Shown: positions 1 through 12,736 of the stretch, piece by piece | Layout of the letters: each line of letters begins with the position of its first letter | How positions within the stretch are numbered: position 1 is the stretch's first letter | Assembly: GCA_036971475.1 (NCBI GenBank) | Contig: JBAIZL010000001.1 | Coordinates: 143,889,692 to 143,953,691 of the forward strand | Length of the DNA stretch: 64,000 bases | Direction of reading: 5' to 3' | From: Prosapia bicincta | Lineage: Eukaryota; Arthropoda; Insecta; Hemiptera; Cercopidae | Notes under the pieces: model-generated | Databases searched by the model: none | Told to the model about the DNA's origin: nothing | The model's input: the letters and a program-made list of their open reading frames with translations, nothing else | Program-made: the position numbers and the translations under genes

Positions 1-1872
1 ATGTTTTAAATGATATAAAACCTTATATATATCCAACAAATAGAGGGTTATTGTATTTAGGGCTATGCATCACTTCTCCTGCTTTGAGAGAGAATACCAT
101 AAAACATGATTTAATATTCTCTTTGCTACCAGCGCTGACTATATCCCCCTTCCATAATCCTGACAAGTTTCAAGGTACCACATATGTTCCTTATAGTACT
201 AGAGCCTAAACCGCTTAGGTCAAGTAATGCTACACGCATTTCTTCTACGTTAATGGTACAAAGAGGTTATCCCAGTATATGGGTTGATAAACGCATTAAG
301 AGTTCCTTTAAAGAACTCTAAATTTGCTATTGCTTGTTGTACGTATGGAGAGACAGCAAACCTATTGTGTAAATTAGGGTTATACGTAATGCTTTCATGT
401 AGATATACCAAAAGGGGTAAATGGAATTTTTAGTTTTTGTGATTCTGGAGGAAGTGGGGGAATTGTTATATCCATCATGCTCTCTGACATTTTGACAATA
501 AATGTTTGTAAATTTTTAAACATTCTAAAAAATATATTAGAAATTTTCCACACTTATTTGGTTGCGCCTCTTACTATGATACAAGATCTCCCCGTATGGT
601 ATTCTCAACATCCACTTATCGTTCTTTAATTATCGTTGTATTATTCTTCAATACATTTAAATCAACGATTACTCATGGGAATCAAACACACCAGATTACA
701 GTTAAACTACGACAAAACATGTAGTGTTTGATTAATAAAGTTAATTTTCAAACTAATTGTAACCACCAAATTTTTAAAATTAAGATCTTTTGCAGTTACA
801 AGGTTTAAAGGATATTTTTAGGTAAGAAAATTTAGTGGAAAAACCAATTAAAAAACGTCAGTTTTGTACCTAAAAGTAATACAGAAAATTCTTCCAATAC
901 TACACACTTTTCACTAATAACGTAGCATCAATCACCAGATAATTCTTGGACAGTTCTGATTTAGACAGAACAGTTTCACGTATTTCTTTAGAAAAATACG
1001 TCTTAAACTTTGCTCACCTTTTCTACTCCTCTTGGTTAAATTACTTTTGAATACAAGCTTACGTTGCCTTCTGTGCCCTTAATACCGATCTAATTCACCT
1101 ACGAAGAACTTATGATGGTATCAATTTATTTTTAAATACCTAGCCCAATCCAGGTTGACTCATATATTACCTAGTCCCAGAAGAAAGAGCTATATAAGGA
1201 TTCAAATAAAACTGTTTATTCTTTATCCTTGTAAAATGAGAAACCAACGCACATCCTTGGTAAGCACTATTATATAGTAATTCTTCCCGCTAGAAACATC
1301 TCTGTTATTTACATGACTACGGACTCTCACAGATTTTAACTTTCATTAGGACATCTTCTTTCTCTTAAACTAATTTACTTACTTAAACAAACTTATCATA
1401 CTTATCTAACTTATCGTCTTACTTAGGAAAAGAACTCTTTCCATTCATATATACGATAACTTTTCAGAGTCATTGAATACCTACGTAGGTTTTAATGCAC
1501 ACGTCTAGACATATTGTTTAACACTTAGAATCACAACGCCCTAATAGGCTAATAATGACAAACGTTATGTGTGGGGTAGTGCCTAATATTCTCCACGGGT
1601 GTTTTCAACCCAGCCTATACAAATAGACATCAGGTAATGAGAAGTTAAATTCCAATGACGGCTTGTACAATAAGTGAAATTAGAAACGTTCACAAGTGAG
1701 TTGCCAACTTTTAATATTAACAATATAAGTGGGGTAAAGAACTAGTTGATGTTATCAATGGAGTGAAACGCAGTAATAGCAGAATTAAATAAAAGTTACT
1801 ACTTACAGAAACAAAACTATCCGGTCTTTCATTCAGTTCTTCAAAATAGATATTTCCCTCAGTCTTTTATAC
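1..1872. other. AT-rich non-coding stretch
   Basis: No reading frame of useful length, no recognisable protein motif and no repeat structure is visible here on either strand. It is AT-rich sequence typical of intergenic or intronic DNA. Confidence 0.6.

Positions 1873-1915
<43 letters not shown>
1873..1915. repeat. (AT)n microsatellite
   Basis: An uninterrupted run of alternating T and A. It directly abuts the hairpin element that begins at 1916, an arrangement that recurs at 34.8 and 44.2 kb. Confidence 0.95.
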
Positions 1916-1920
<5 letters not shown>

Positions 1921-2035
1921 AATTTAAAATATTTCAAAAACAAGAATACTTTTACTGAATACTTTTAAAGTATTCTTGTTTTTGAAATATTTTAAATTTA
2001 TTAACTATATTACAAGAAAACATATCCCCATAATT
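1916..2035. mobile_element. foldback element, family E, core-deleted copy
   Basis: Two arms of about 37 bases (1916-1953 and 1967-2003) are reverse complements of each other, separated by only about 13 bases. Each arm contains the word CAAGAATACTT or its complement. The segment right of the hairpin (2001-2035) is the reverse complement of the left flank of the larger hairpin at 44247-44280. This is therefore a family member that has lost its central part. Non-autonomous foldback element or hairpin-forming terminal repeat; no coding capacity. Confidence 0.75.
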
Positions 2036-2037
2036 AA

Positions 2038-2088
<51 letters not shown>

Positions 2089-2089
2089 T

Positions 2090-2173
<84 letters not shown>
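2036..2173. repeat. (AT)n/(GT)n compound microsatellite
   Basis: Alternating AT with an internal (GT)n block near 2070-2090, then a long (TA)n run. Open frames across it on the minus strand encode only Tyr-Ile and Thr-His repeats and are artefacts. Confidence 0.95.
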
Positions 2174-2175
<2 letters not shown>

Positions 2176-5100
2176 GAGAGATAAGAGTTGAACTTAAGCG
2201 TTTAAATGCGTGCATTAATTGCAGATATCACTCAAGCGTTGTTTGTTTTACATCACTACTTAAATTATCTCATCTGCTTTTGTCATTATTCCCCTAACCT
2301 TTAATCTTGCGAGCACCAAACCAGTGTACATGTTTTAGCTCATTCCAATTATTTCCGATTTAATTTTGTAAATTAATTTATTGCTAAATTTAAATGAGTG
2401 ATAAATATAAATAAAATAATTATTTATTATGTCGTGCAATATAAATATGGATTAGATATCAAATCTTAAAGCTCCTAAAATCATTATATTTTTTTAAAAT
2501 ATTCAGTGCTGTGTTTAGTCATATTGTTCCATTGTTTCACAGTATTCAACACGATCTCGTCATGGCGCTTTTTATTTATTAATATTACGAAATTAGTAAT
2601 TACCGTATAAAGCTTCCATTGAAGTTTTTTCGACGTACTTGTGTGGCCTTTTTATTATAATTCAAGTACACCTAAATATCATCTTTATCGATGAATATCA
2701 ACCCACTTTATTCACTGGATGAATTGAAATATGCTTTACATGTTACAACACGTTACTGTTGACAAGCACTATGAAGATCAAGATGTAACGTTGGTAACAA
2801 ACTGACTTGAAACGTTGCGCAAATGATGACCACAAGGAAATACTCAGCAGGTACTACTTAGAAGAGTTAAATATTTTAATTGACAGTAGGCCTAAGTATG
2901 TTCACTAGCATGTAGATAGCTATATAAATTGCAGTTAGGCGAATAAGTGGTTCTACTTACCCTTTGATTCTAGTTGACGTCACTTATTCAAATAAAGGGC
3001 TCTTTAGAAAACCTATGCACTTCTAACCTCTTACTTGTGTAGAGATGCGTGCTTCTTGCTATAAACTAGGATACATATTTTTGTGACTAATAAATTTTAA
3101 GTACATCTGTTTTAGATAATTTAGTAGCCGAAACTTTGTAACTATGAACGATATTGTTAAAACACCCTAGTCTTATTAAAACCACTTAAATACCATCTAT
3201 TTGCTTTTATGAGGTTTATGTTTAAAGCAATATGATAAATAGATGTATATGTGTGGTATTTTGCACAGATTTGCTGTAAGTATTCAAATGGTGATTTGTA
3301 AATATTCAAAGCATTATCTAAACAATTAACACTGGGAATCGTAGACTACCATTATTACATACATATTCACAATACGTAGACAAAATACGGCGTTGTAAAG
3401 GCAATTTCACCATAAAATTAAGAACGAAAATAAATTTTCACTGCTAAGCTATGAAAAATATGTAGGTATAAAGATCTCACAATTTAGGTAAATAAAGAAT
3501 GAAACATTCTATGAAACAATGAAATTAAATACGAATGGAACTTGTTGTATTTGTTTTACACTATAAGATGCCATGTCCTCGTATAGGAAGTTATATTATA
3601 TTTCTATTTCGGATAATATAAGTCGTTAACTGAACAGCCTCCCTTACCCGTACATGTGTCATTCAGTTTGAAACTGAAATAGTTGTCCGTTATACAACCG
3701 TATTCATCTACGTTTAATGGGTGAATATATTTCGAACCTCAAGGTTAAGAGTGGTTTATAGTTACAAGACTAGAAATTTAAGGAATAATTTCAATAAGAG
3801 AATATTACTGTTTGTCTTTCATTCCTTTATTGCTCTTACATGTAATTTAACTTGGAGCTATTAAACTTCAGCAAATTGTTATTTGAGAGAAATGATAGGT
3901 TATTAAGGGTTTTGTGTTTGTGTACTACATGAAAATCCCGCACTTTGTAAACAGAAATATTTACTATGACTGTTACCCTCTCTAAAAGAGTAAAGTCAAA
4001 TGGCATTGCTTTAGGCACGGCGCTTGGTGTGTACAACGTTATTTCCCAGGGGAGTTATATTTGATGAAAGATTATCTAAAACTTTAATAGAAACATAGCG
4101 AAAGCCAAACACCTTTATGATTCTATTGGTCGTTACTAGCACAGTGTCAAAAAAGGTTGAAAAGAGTGCAATCTAGGAACAAACACGTAGAAAGTTTGTA
4201 AAAAAGTAGATATACAACGGAAAAAATGTGCACAGAAATGACCATCTCGAAAATTACATTGAACTGATAATCACGAAAATTATAACCGATTACCAATAAA
4301 TGATTTTAAATAAAACTAAGTTTTCATATTGGTAATGGAATTAAAATAATGTATATGAATAAGGGAACGAGATTAAGGTGCAATGTTAAAAATCTCTGTA
4401 AGAACATTTCTACAAACTTTTAACTATTTCCGACAGTGTTATAGAATGACAAAGGAAAACGATTGGCAACCAAATAAAAGGTGTCGTATATACTTGAAAT
4501 TTTAATAAATTATAATTGAAGTTTTTAATTTAATTTCCAATTTATTTATTAATTCTTAATAATGTTTTAAAATGTATATTGCATTTACAGAATGTATTTT
4601 TTATATTTTTGTAAAGTGGCATTTATTTAAACAGATTATTACCAACATACATTCATATTTCAGGTGAATGAATTCAATATATTGGCAGAAAACACTGTAA
4701 TGCATAAAGTGAACATAGGTAAATGAGTGTGTAAATAGTTTACCAACTCGACTTTGTAAAGCTAACGCCATTCCGCACAAATAATCCCAAACAATTGTCA
4801 ATATCTTGAAACGGATTGCGCACTAATGCTGTATATGAACTTTTATCACTTTGTGGAAAATACGAGAGTCTCTTTCGTAGAGTAAAGGGAGTTTAAACCC
4901 TCTTACTGAAATCGTAATTAAGAGCACTCTACTACCAGTTATATAACTCTATATGTGGCGAGAACGATGTAATAGTAACGCCGGACGTAGATAATGGGAA
5001 ATTTCATGCATTTAGTGAGAAAAGGGCCGTTGTCTTAAAAACGTAACTCGCCTTTTTGCTAAGCATCTTTAGGATATTCCAATACTCTATTGTTTTATTT

Positions 5101-7520
5101 GTAAATCAAAAACTCTAGTTTTACATTGTTTTAATGTTTTCCATTTTATCGCAACCGAGTTATTTAATTGTGTTGGGGATAATTTTATCATTCAATTTTT
5201 TTGTAAACTTTAAAGACCCCTTTTCATATTAGTACAAATAAAGAATAAAAAGGGATAATACATCTGCATATCTTTTATAATAATTCAAGAAATGTTTATT
5301 AATTTTTAATAGGGGAATCATTAGGAAGAGATATTGTTAAGTGTCGGTGGTAATGAACGAGACACATTGATATATCACCTCATTTTCTGAAAAGAATTTC
5401 CATGAAAACTGAAAGAAATGTTTAGAGTTAAAATTCATTCTATGATTTAGTTGAAATGAGTCACTATAGTAATCAGGAAAATATTTTCAACCATTCTAAG
5501 TTGGAAGCTTTTTCGATTCCTACTCTTTCATTCAGGATATGCGATGTAACAGTTTCAGCCTTTTTCCTGTAGTAATTATTTATCAGGGCTTTATTAAAAA
5601 TGTGTGTTAATTACTAATTAACAAATTAATGAACCTTACTTACCAGAGGCTCCTAATTCTCCGTTTCAGCCAGGCATAATAATGTCTTTCTGTAAACGAT
5701 CTTCTGATATCTTCGGAAGGTAGAACTAGGTTACTGCTTGTGCACATTACTTATTTTTAAAACACTTTAACACATATTAAACATTGCCCATGGCTTTTGG
5801 AATCACTAATCACTGCACATCGATCTTGCAAATCAGCGCACTTAAACAAAAATGATATTAACTTTTACTCATTTGAAATACATAAATAATCGCTTCTGAC
5901 TTCTTCTTTAGCTCGTTAATAAAATTTGGTACCGGCCTTGACATCTTAAAATTTGGAATACTGGAAGTTTATAAATTTCTAGGTTATGTCCGAAAGTGCC
6001 ATTACGTCCGTCTCGTTCAAAGACTTTTGGAGAACTGGGGCTTTTGAAGGGGCACGCCAACGGAAATCCCACCCTTGGTTATTATTTCGAATTTTTCGAT
6101 TGGTGCATTGGATCTAGCGATATCAGACCATGCTTGCCTCACATGAGGTGATGCCAGTTAATTACCCTGAGCTTCCACTCGTACGATATTTTAAATTTTT
6201 ACCCGCTAGGGGCGCTACTATCTATGCTAGCTTCACAATGAGCACGAATAAAACAAAAATTTTCTTTTATATTGTGAAGATATAATTATTAACCAAAAAT
6301 TAAATATATAAAATGAATTTATATGTAACACCTTATTTTTAAGAGTGTTACAGCGATAGAGAAAGAAAAACTTTACTGATTTCGCGGTACTGGTTCGTTA
6401 AATATATATATCCGATTTTTCATGTGTTTTTGGTAGAGAAAGACTAGTGTTTGTTTTTGTTCGCAACAGACTGCCTACAGAGGAAATACGGCTGCAGATA
6501 TTATATTTGAATTTATTAGGTGAGGCTTATTTTGAATTGCTATATATATATCTCGTTGGTATGACAGACATAGTGAGAATTGAAAAAAAACTTTTCTACA
6601 AAGTTATAGGCCTGAATATAAAGAGTATCACTTTCTCTGTTTAGCTGCCCGTCCTAATTAATTCAACACACGAAATCATCAAATTAGGTATTTGTAACGA
6701 TTTAAAACATGAATATACCATCGTTAATTGCCCAATAATTGTAATAGGGTTTCTGAACAATTAAAAGATCATTAGACAAATTTATTTCTAAAAATATAAG
6801 CAAATATTTAACATTTTTTTTAATATCTCAATACTGAACAGTATAGTAATAGATCAGCTAATTTGATGTTCAGGCTATATAACCATACTTTCACATTATA
6901 AGCTTGATACAATTAATTGTAAAGTTAGGCTCTAACATATCATTTAGAAGGAAAACTAGTAGCCTATTGTGTGTAATTAATTTTATGTGTTGACATAAAT
7001 TTGTTTCAAATCTGTCCTATTTTATAGCAAAACAATAGATAAATATGTTACACAGTTAAAACATACATTGCTATCTAGGTTTGCTACTTTGCGCATCCCC
7101 ATGTGTGGTTACTATTTATACAATCCTGTTAATGGAAACCAACAGTTTTTATGTTTTAGAATTGACGCATATCACATTAAATAACTAACATATTTCTCCA
7201 ACTCTTTGGAAGCTAATTGCTAAAGAGAAATCAGACCTAAACCATTTCTAACTACCGTTAAAACATTACAAAACTTTTATTTAAGTTGGGTACATAATTT
7301 ATCTCACGTTTAGTTGATATCATTGAGTTGTTGTGATACTTGAAATTATTTTGGGAGCATACATTACTATTGTTTTGTACTCGATCCTCTTTATAGCATA
7401 GGTTTACGAAGCTGTAGTCATATTAGGGTTAGAAGTTGAGTAGACATAAATGAATTTAAAAATGAAAATAAATACAAACATAACTAAAAGCAATACCCTA
7501 TATAACAAAAAAAAACTTAT

Positions 7521-7522
<2 letters not shown>
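2174..7522. other. AT-rich non-coding stretch
   Basis: No supported gene. Frames of 60-70 codons here have no recognisable domain and are expected by chance. The patch at about 5990-6245 is visibly richer in G and C than its surroundings and could be an old transposon fragment, but I cannot name it. Confidence 0.5.

Positions 7523-7612
<90 letters not shown>
7523..7612. repeat. (TA)n(TG)n microsatellite
   Basis: A (TA)n run passes into a (TG)n run of about 17 repeats ending near 7612. Confidence 0.95.
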
Positions 7613-7616
<4 letters not shown>

Positions 7617-7710
7617 CTATACAACTGTCAACTACGAGTCAGAAACAAAATTTACCTTTCAAATAAATTTTAATTGATACCTAATCAACTCTGCATTCAT
7701 ATCATACAGA

Positions 7711-7947
<237 letters not shown>

Positions 7948-7950
<3 letters not shown>

Positions 7951-9094
7951 GTATGCAACTATACAACTAACGCAACTTAATAATGAACATGATACACCTA
8001 ATAACCACAATACAAATCATGCTCACCACAAAACTATATATAACAACTAGTTGTAAACTTTGTTTCATAATAGTCTTAGTCAGATCTATCAGGTTTTAAT
8101 TAGTTTGCACAATTTGGAAGTGAAGTGAGTTTTTCTTCTAAAACACCGTTTTTTGATTGTTATGTTGTATTTTAGAGATGTTTTCTAATAGTTGTTTACT
8201 AGGCGTTTTTATATTAATTTTCTTTAAAAAATATTGTTTCGTCGTCTCCCTTTTCATTAGTTTTCTTTTCAACAACACATAGTAAATATATGTGTTAACA
8301 TTGATAGCGATAACTCTAACGTGTATACAGTTGTATTCCCAGACACTAATAATTGACCTAATTTGGGAACACAATGGGAATCAATGGTCGATTTTTCGTT
8401 ATTTAAGCTATTTAAATGAGAAATTAATATTTTGTAGAAATCGCAAAATCCATGAACTATAATTCATATGCATATAGAATGAGGTTGCTTTAGGTAAAAC
8501 GTAGGTAAATCTAAACACTCTAACAATTGAATGAACCCCATATAGAATGTAATGAAAACTTTATACCATTATTAAAAATCATATACCTACCTTCAGCTAG
8601 CATTCACGGTTATTACAAGCAACAGTAGTTAGTAGTTTGTGCAATTGAGGACAATAAATGTTTAGTTTCATACTTAATAATTTTTTTAAAATATTAGTAG
8701 GGAATAATTTTAATAATTGTATCTCCTGGCGGGAGAAGCTAAATCTGGGGTATATAAATATGGTAGCTTATTGAAGTATTACACATAGGTTTAAATATTG
8801 AAATAAATGTTAGTTATTCTCCTTTAATTGTATTTTCTATATTGGAAAAGTATTTATTTAAATTAAATTTTTTGGATTGATTTTAAAGTCTTCTATGTAT
8901 TGTTTAATTTCAGGTCTATAATGAAATGCACAATTGTATTTTAGCTATTACTAATTCAATTAAGTGTTTCTATTAAAGACGTGTAGGGGTTCTCATCTTA
9001 TGGGCTTAGTGTTGTATAGGCATATTCAATAAATAAATACATAATTATATACAGAAAACATAAAATATAATACAGTAAAATGAAAAAAAGTCCT
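7948..9094. other. AT-rich non-coding stretch
   Basis: Nothing recognisable on either strand; no frame with a known motif. Confidence 0.5.
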
Positions 9095-9425
9095 ACAAGG
9101 TACTAGATATTTTAAAAATAACTATTGAAAGTGGAAACATAGTATTTTCCCTACATTATTCTTTTTTAAATGCCGGTAATAATTTTACAGATGTTCAATT
9201 TTGTAATTGATAAATCGAATCGGTTACTAGTTCGTTTAATTAAATAAAAATCCTTGCTTCAAAAAACAATATTGTTGAAAGACTGTAAATTTTGCCACAA
9301 GGTTGTCGGTATTCCAAAAGGTGATACCTGGTAAAAGCATCTGCATTAGGATAATCTTAGAGCCCACCATTTGTATTGAAACAGAATTTATATTTATTTT
9401 TAAAAAAATCATTTATTAAAAAACA
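9095..9425 (+). repeat. diverged tandem duplication, copy 1
   Basis: Landmarks in order are GATAAATCGA (9209), AAGGTTGTC (9299), a TGATACCTGG-like word, GCATTAGGAT and GAAACAG-ATTT. The same landmarks in the same order recur about 503 bases downstream, with substitutions and small indels between them. Non-coding. The outer boundaries are approximate. Confidence 0.7.
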
Positions 9426-9597
9426 ATGTTGCAATAAATTTTTGTAAAATTTAATACATTGATATGAAATCAAGAAAATTATTCCTATTGATATGTAATC
9501 ATAGTGACGTTGAGTAGGGCAGTGGAATTAGATAAATCGGACAAACATTCGAAGGGTAGTTCACTAAAGGTAATTCCTGATACGAAGAATACTAACA

Positions 9598-9928
9598 TTT
9601 TTCGAAATAGCTACAAAATTATTTAAAAACTTAGTGGTTTCTTTACTTTATTCCTTTTTAATGGACAGTATTTACATTTTATAGATGTCGAATTTGCTCA
9701 GTTTTTAAATTGATAAATCGAGACCAATAATAGTTAGTATTAATAAATGAAAACCCTTGACTTCAACAATTAAGGTTTTTAATAATTGTTAATTGTGAAA
9801 TAAGGTTGTCAATGTATGGTATAAGGTTATACCTGATATACGTATTTGGATTAGGAAAATTGTAGATAAAGCCACTTTGTAATGAAACAGGATTTCAATT
9901 TTAATCTTACAATTATTAAAATGTACTA
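9598..9928 (+). repeat. diverged tandem duplication, copy 2
   Basis: Matches copy 1 at a constant offset: GATAAATCG at 9712 (offset 503) and AAGGTTGTC at 9802 (offset 503), followed by matching TTGGATTAGGA and TGAAACAGGATTT words. The divergence suggests an old duplication. Confidence 0.7.
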
Positions 9929-11300
9929 TAAATTCTGTATAGAGTATGACGTAAAACAGTAATGAGGAAGTCCTCATAAAAACATGCTCATGTTAACATC
10001 GATTTCAAATTCCACTAAACCAAATGTTATTGTTTATTGTACAATAAATTACAATTACGGCCACTTTCATGTTCAGGTATTGCTAAAATAGAAAATAGAG
10101 GACATCTTTGAATGTTTAGTATTAAATTATTATTTTATATTGTTACATCTAAATTATATAAATAATAACAAAATAAAATAAAACTATTTACAAGATTCAT
10201 AATACATAGGCTTACGACAGATGGGAGAAGTGAGAATTTAATGTTAATTACCGCGTTAGAACTACAATATTTGAGAGCATACACAACAGGAAAAGCAAAT
10301 AATGTTCCATTGCTTCATGATTTTATTAGATTATAGTTTCACATTAAGCTCAAGGTATAATTGTTGTAATTATAAACACTCTGAATCTATGATTATCGTT
10401 AACAATATGCTTTAATTAAAAAATTAAAATCAAATTATAACAGTTTGAAATAGAACCAGTTGGAATGGAAGGATGAAAATTGAATTGTTATCTGAAAATC
10501 AAGTTATTTAATACTATCAATAATATCAACTAAAAGAAATAATTATTAATATTTCCAATCACCACATAAGCTAACATTTATTATTACGAAAATTCATGTC
10601 TTATAACTAGCCTAGGCATTTTATTTAAAGTGTTTATATCAGGCCCTGACAGCAATTTTTTAAAAAGATATTCAAAGTAAAAAAAAAAAAAAATTAAGAG
10701 TTTAACCAGACCTTTCCAACTTTTGTATGTTTGTATGTTCAAATACGTCGTAACTGTCAATAGTTTTTTTAACAATATATTCATTTGAGATTTTATAAAA
10801 TATAGTAAAATTCAGTCTGCACCATACATCAATTATATAGCTAATAACCGCTCTTTTCTTTAGATCTTACATATATTAGCCTTGAAAGTGAAAATTCCCT
10901 CACACTTCAAATACTAAACATTTTCTGAGAGAGGGTGCTAAGCCCACACTCCCTTGACGTTGTCACAAATCCCCTGAACTCTGCCTACCCAAATTATAAA
11001 TCATAAGCCGCCCCTGGTCTTTCATATCCACATTAACCCGGCAATGATTTAGGGAAGAACGGTATCAAATAAATTACCCTAAAACCAAGATAACGCCCAA
11101 TCGGCAATTGTTAATGGAACATAAATGAAAGGAAAGTGCTATAGTACTACAAGAACGGGGAAAGGGAGACACGAGAAGGCTGAGAGGGGATTTCGTGGGA
11201 GTGGAAGAGAATAGTGAAAAGTTAAACAAGAGAAAGGTAGCATAAGTAAGACTGTTAACGAGAGGAAATTGAATAATCTTAGTTAGGGGATGGAATACGA
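9929..11300. other. AT-rich non-coding stretch with a GC-richer patch
   Basis: No gene seen. The part at about 10920-11040 is richer in C and G and contains words such as GGTGCTAAGCCC. A similar GGTGCTAAGCCC word appears near 27985, so it may be an old dispersed repeat fragment. Confidence 0.4.
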
Positions 11301-11500
11301 TGTGAATAAAATTAAGAGGAGATCCCTATGATTTGTCACGACGAGTCCGATGTGAAGAAAATTAAGAGGAGATCCCTATGATTTGTCACGACGAGTCCGA
11401 TGTGAAGAAAATTAAGAGGAGATCCCTATGATTTGTCACGACGAGTCCGATGTGAAGAAAATTAAGAGGACATCCCTATGATTTGTCACGACGAGTCCGA
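11301..11500 (+). repeat. 4 x 50-bp minisatellite with hammerhead-like core
   Basis: Four exact-length 50-bp units start at 11301, 11351, 11401 and 11451. They are almost identical: unit 1 has GAATAAA for GAAGAAA, and unit 4 has CATCCC for GATCCC. Each unit ends in GTCACGACGAGTCCGATG, and the next begins TGTGAAGAAAA. The words GACGAGTCC and (G)AAA separated by a short loop resemble the conserved boxes of a hammerhead ribozyme, but the first box reads ACGACGA instead of CTGANGA and the stem II partner is imperfect. An active ribozyme is not supported; a decayed or convergent motif is possible. The near-identity of units indicates recent amplification. Confidence 0.85.
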
Positions 11501-11502
11501 TG

Positions 11503-12643
11503 AAGCTAAGGTGAGTAGGAGCTATGGTGAGTAGTGAATTAGGATTTGGAGATCGGCAGACAGACATCGATGACGGTCACATTGAGTTAAAACAGATTTA
11601 GGAAATATTTTACCGTGTTATTTCAATAACTTTGTTAATTTCTGTATATTGTATTTCCCGGAGACTTACAAAAGTATTCCATGCCTAAGTATTTAAAATA
11701 ATTTACTTTACAGGAAAAAAATCTGGTTCCGAAAATAAGCATTTTCAACGTTATCGAAATCTAATTGATTGTGTTTGATGATATTGCTATAAAGGAAGTA
11801 GCAATTTTGATGATTTACAAATAGTGAGTTCATATCAAAAATTTATACAAAAATTATACATTGTTTTTTTATTATTCTAAAAAACTTAATACAATATGCA
11901 TTCCATACTAAAAATATATATTATTCGCTTTGTAAGTACAATAATAATTATAATTCTTCATTCGATTTTGATAATAATATTCTATCCTCGTGCTCTCATT
12001 TTGAGGCAGATTTAAGTTCCTGATGTTTGGTACACTGGTATTAAAAAAAACAAGACTTTTGAATTTATCTATGTTGACTAGTTTATTTTTAGAACACTTA
12101 TCGTATATATTTTGCTTAATACGGTAAGCATACAGTAAATTGAGTAACACAATCAGTAGGGAAGTCCTTTAGTATCTCTCAAGTAATGTCGTAGTACCAC
12201 GTTACATATTTGCTGGGTAGGTGTCACTAGTGTCAAAACGATGCAAAGCGTGTTCGGTGATTGTTTTGTTTCATGAAACAAACTCGAACAAACGTCTTCA
12301 TACTAACTTTTACTTCTTCTGGTACCCTTACAACTTATAGTTGGCAAAAATAGTTGTTAGAGCCGGTTCTTCTGTTCGCCGTATGAAATAAACAGGTCCC
12401 CCGTAATGTAAGCGATACTGTTGCTGCAGAAGTTAGAGAAAATTTTACCTGGAGTTCAAAAGTAAGTAGAGCGTGCCTAACAGGATACAGTTGGACGATT
12501 GTTAAGTAAACGTTTAAATATTACGGATTTACAATGGTTAAAGAGTTACTGGTAATGCTTGGGAACGCTATGTGCTGAGATATTAAAGCAGATAAAGAGT
12601 TCTGAAACGATTGTAAAATGAAAATAAAACTGAGCAATGACAA
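11503..12643. other. non-coding stretch
   Basis: No supported gene. One 80-codon minus-strand frame near 11908-12150 is AT-driven and has no motif. Confidence 0.5.
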
Positions 12644-12736
12644 AGGTTTCACATCTGTGGTAACGGGAAGGGTGGCGACTACAGAAATTAGGATTTCACA
12701 TCTGTGGCAATGTGAAAGCCCGCGACTACAGAATCT
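12644..12736 (+). repeat. 46-bp tandem duplication
   Basis: Two adjacent copies (from 12644 and 12690) share ATTTCACATCTGTGG, an interval of similar length, then GCGACTACAGAA. The middle parts differ. The unit is GC-richer than its surroundings. Confidence 0.75.

Noticed and set aside
10920..11040. GC-richer patch as a coding exon
   Set aside because: No open frame with a motif; a GGTGCTAAGCCC word shared with about 27985 points to an old repeat instead.
11301..11500. Confident active hammerhead ribozyme
   Set aside because: The CTGANGA box reads ACGACGA and the stem II complement is imperfect, so only a resemblance is claimed.
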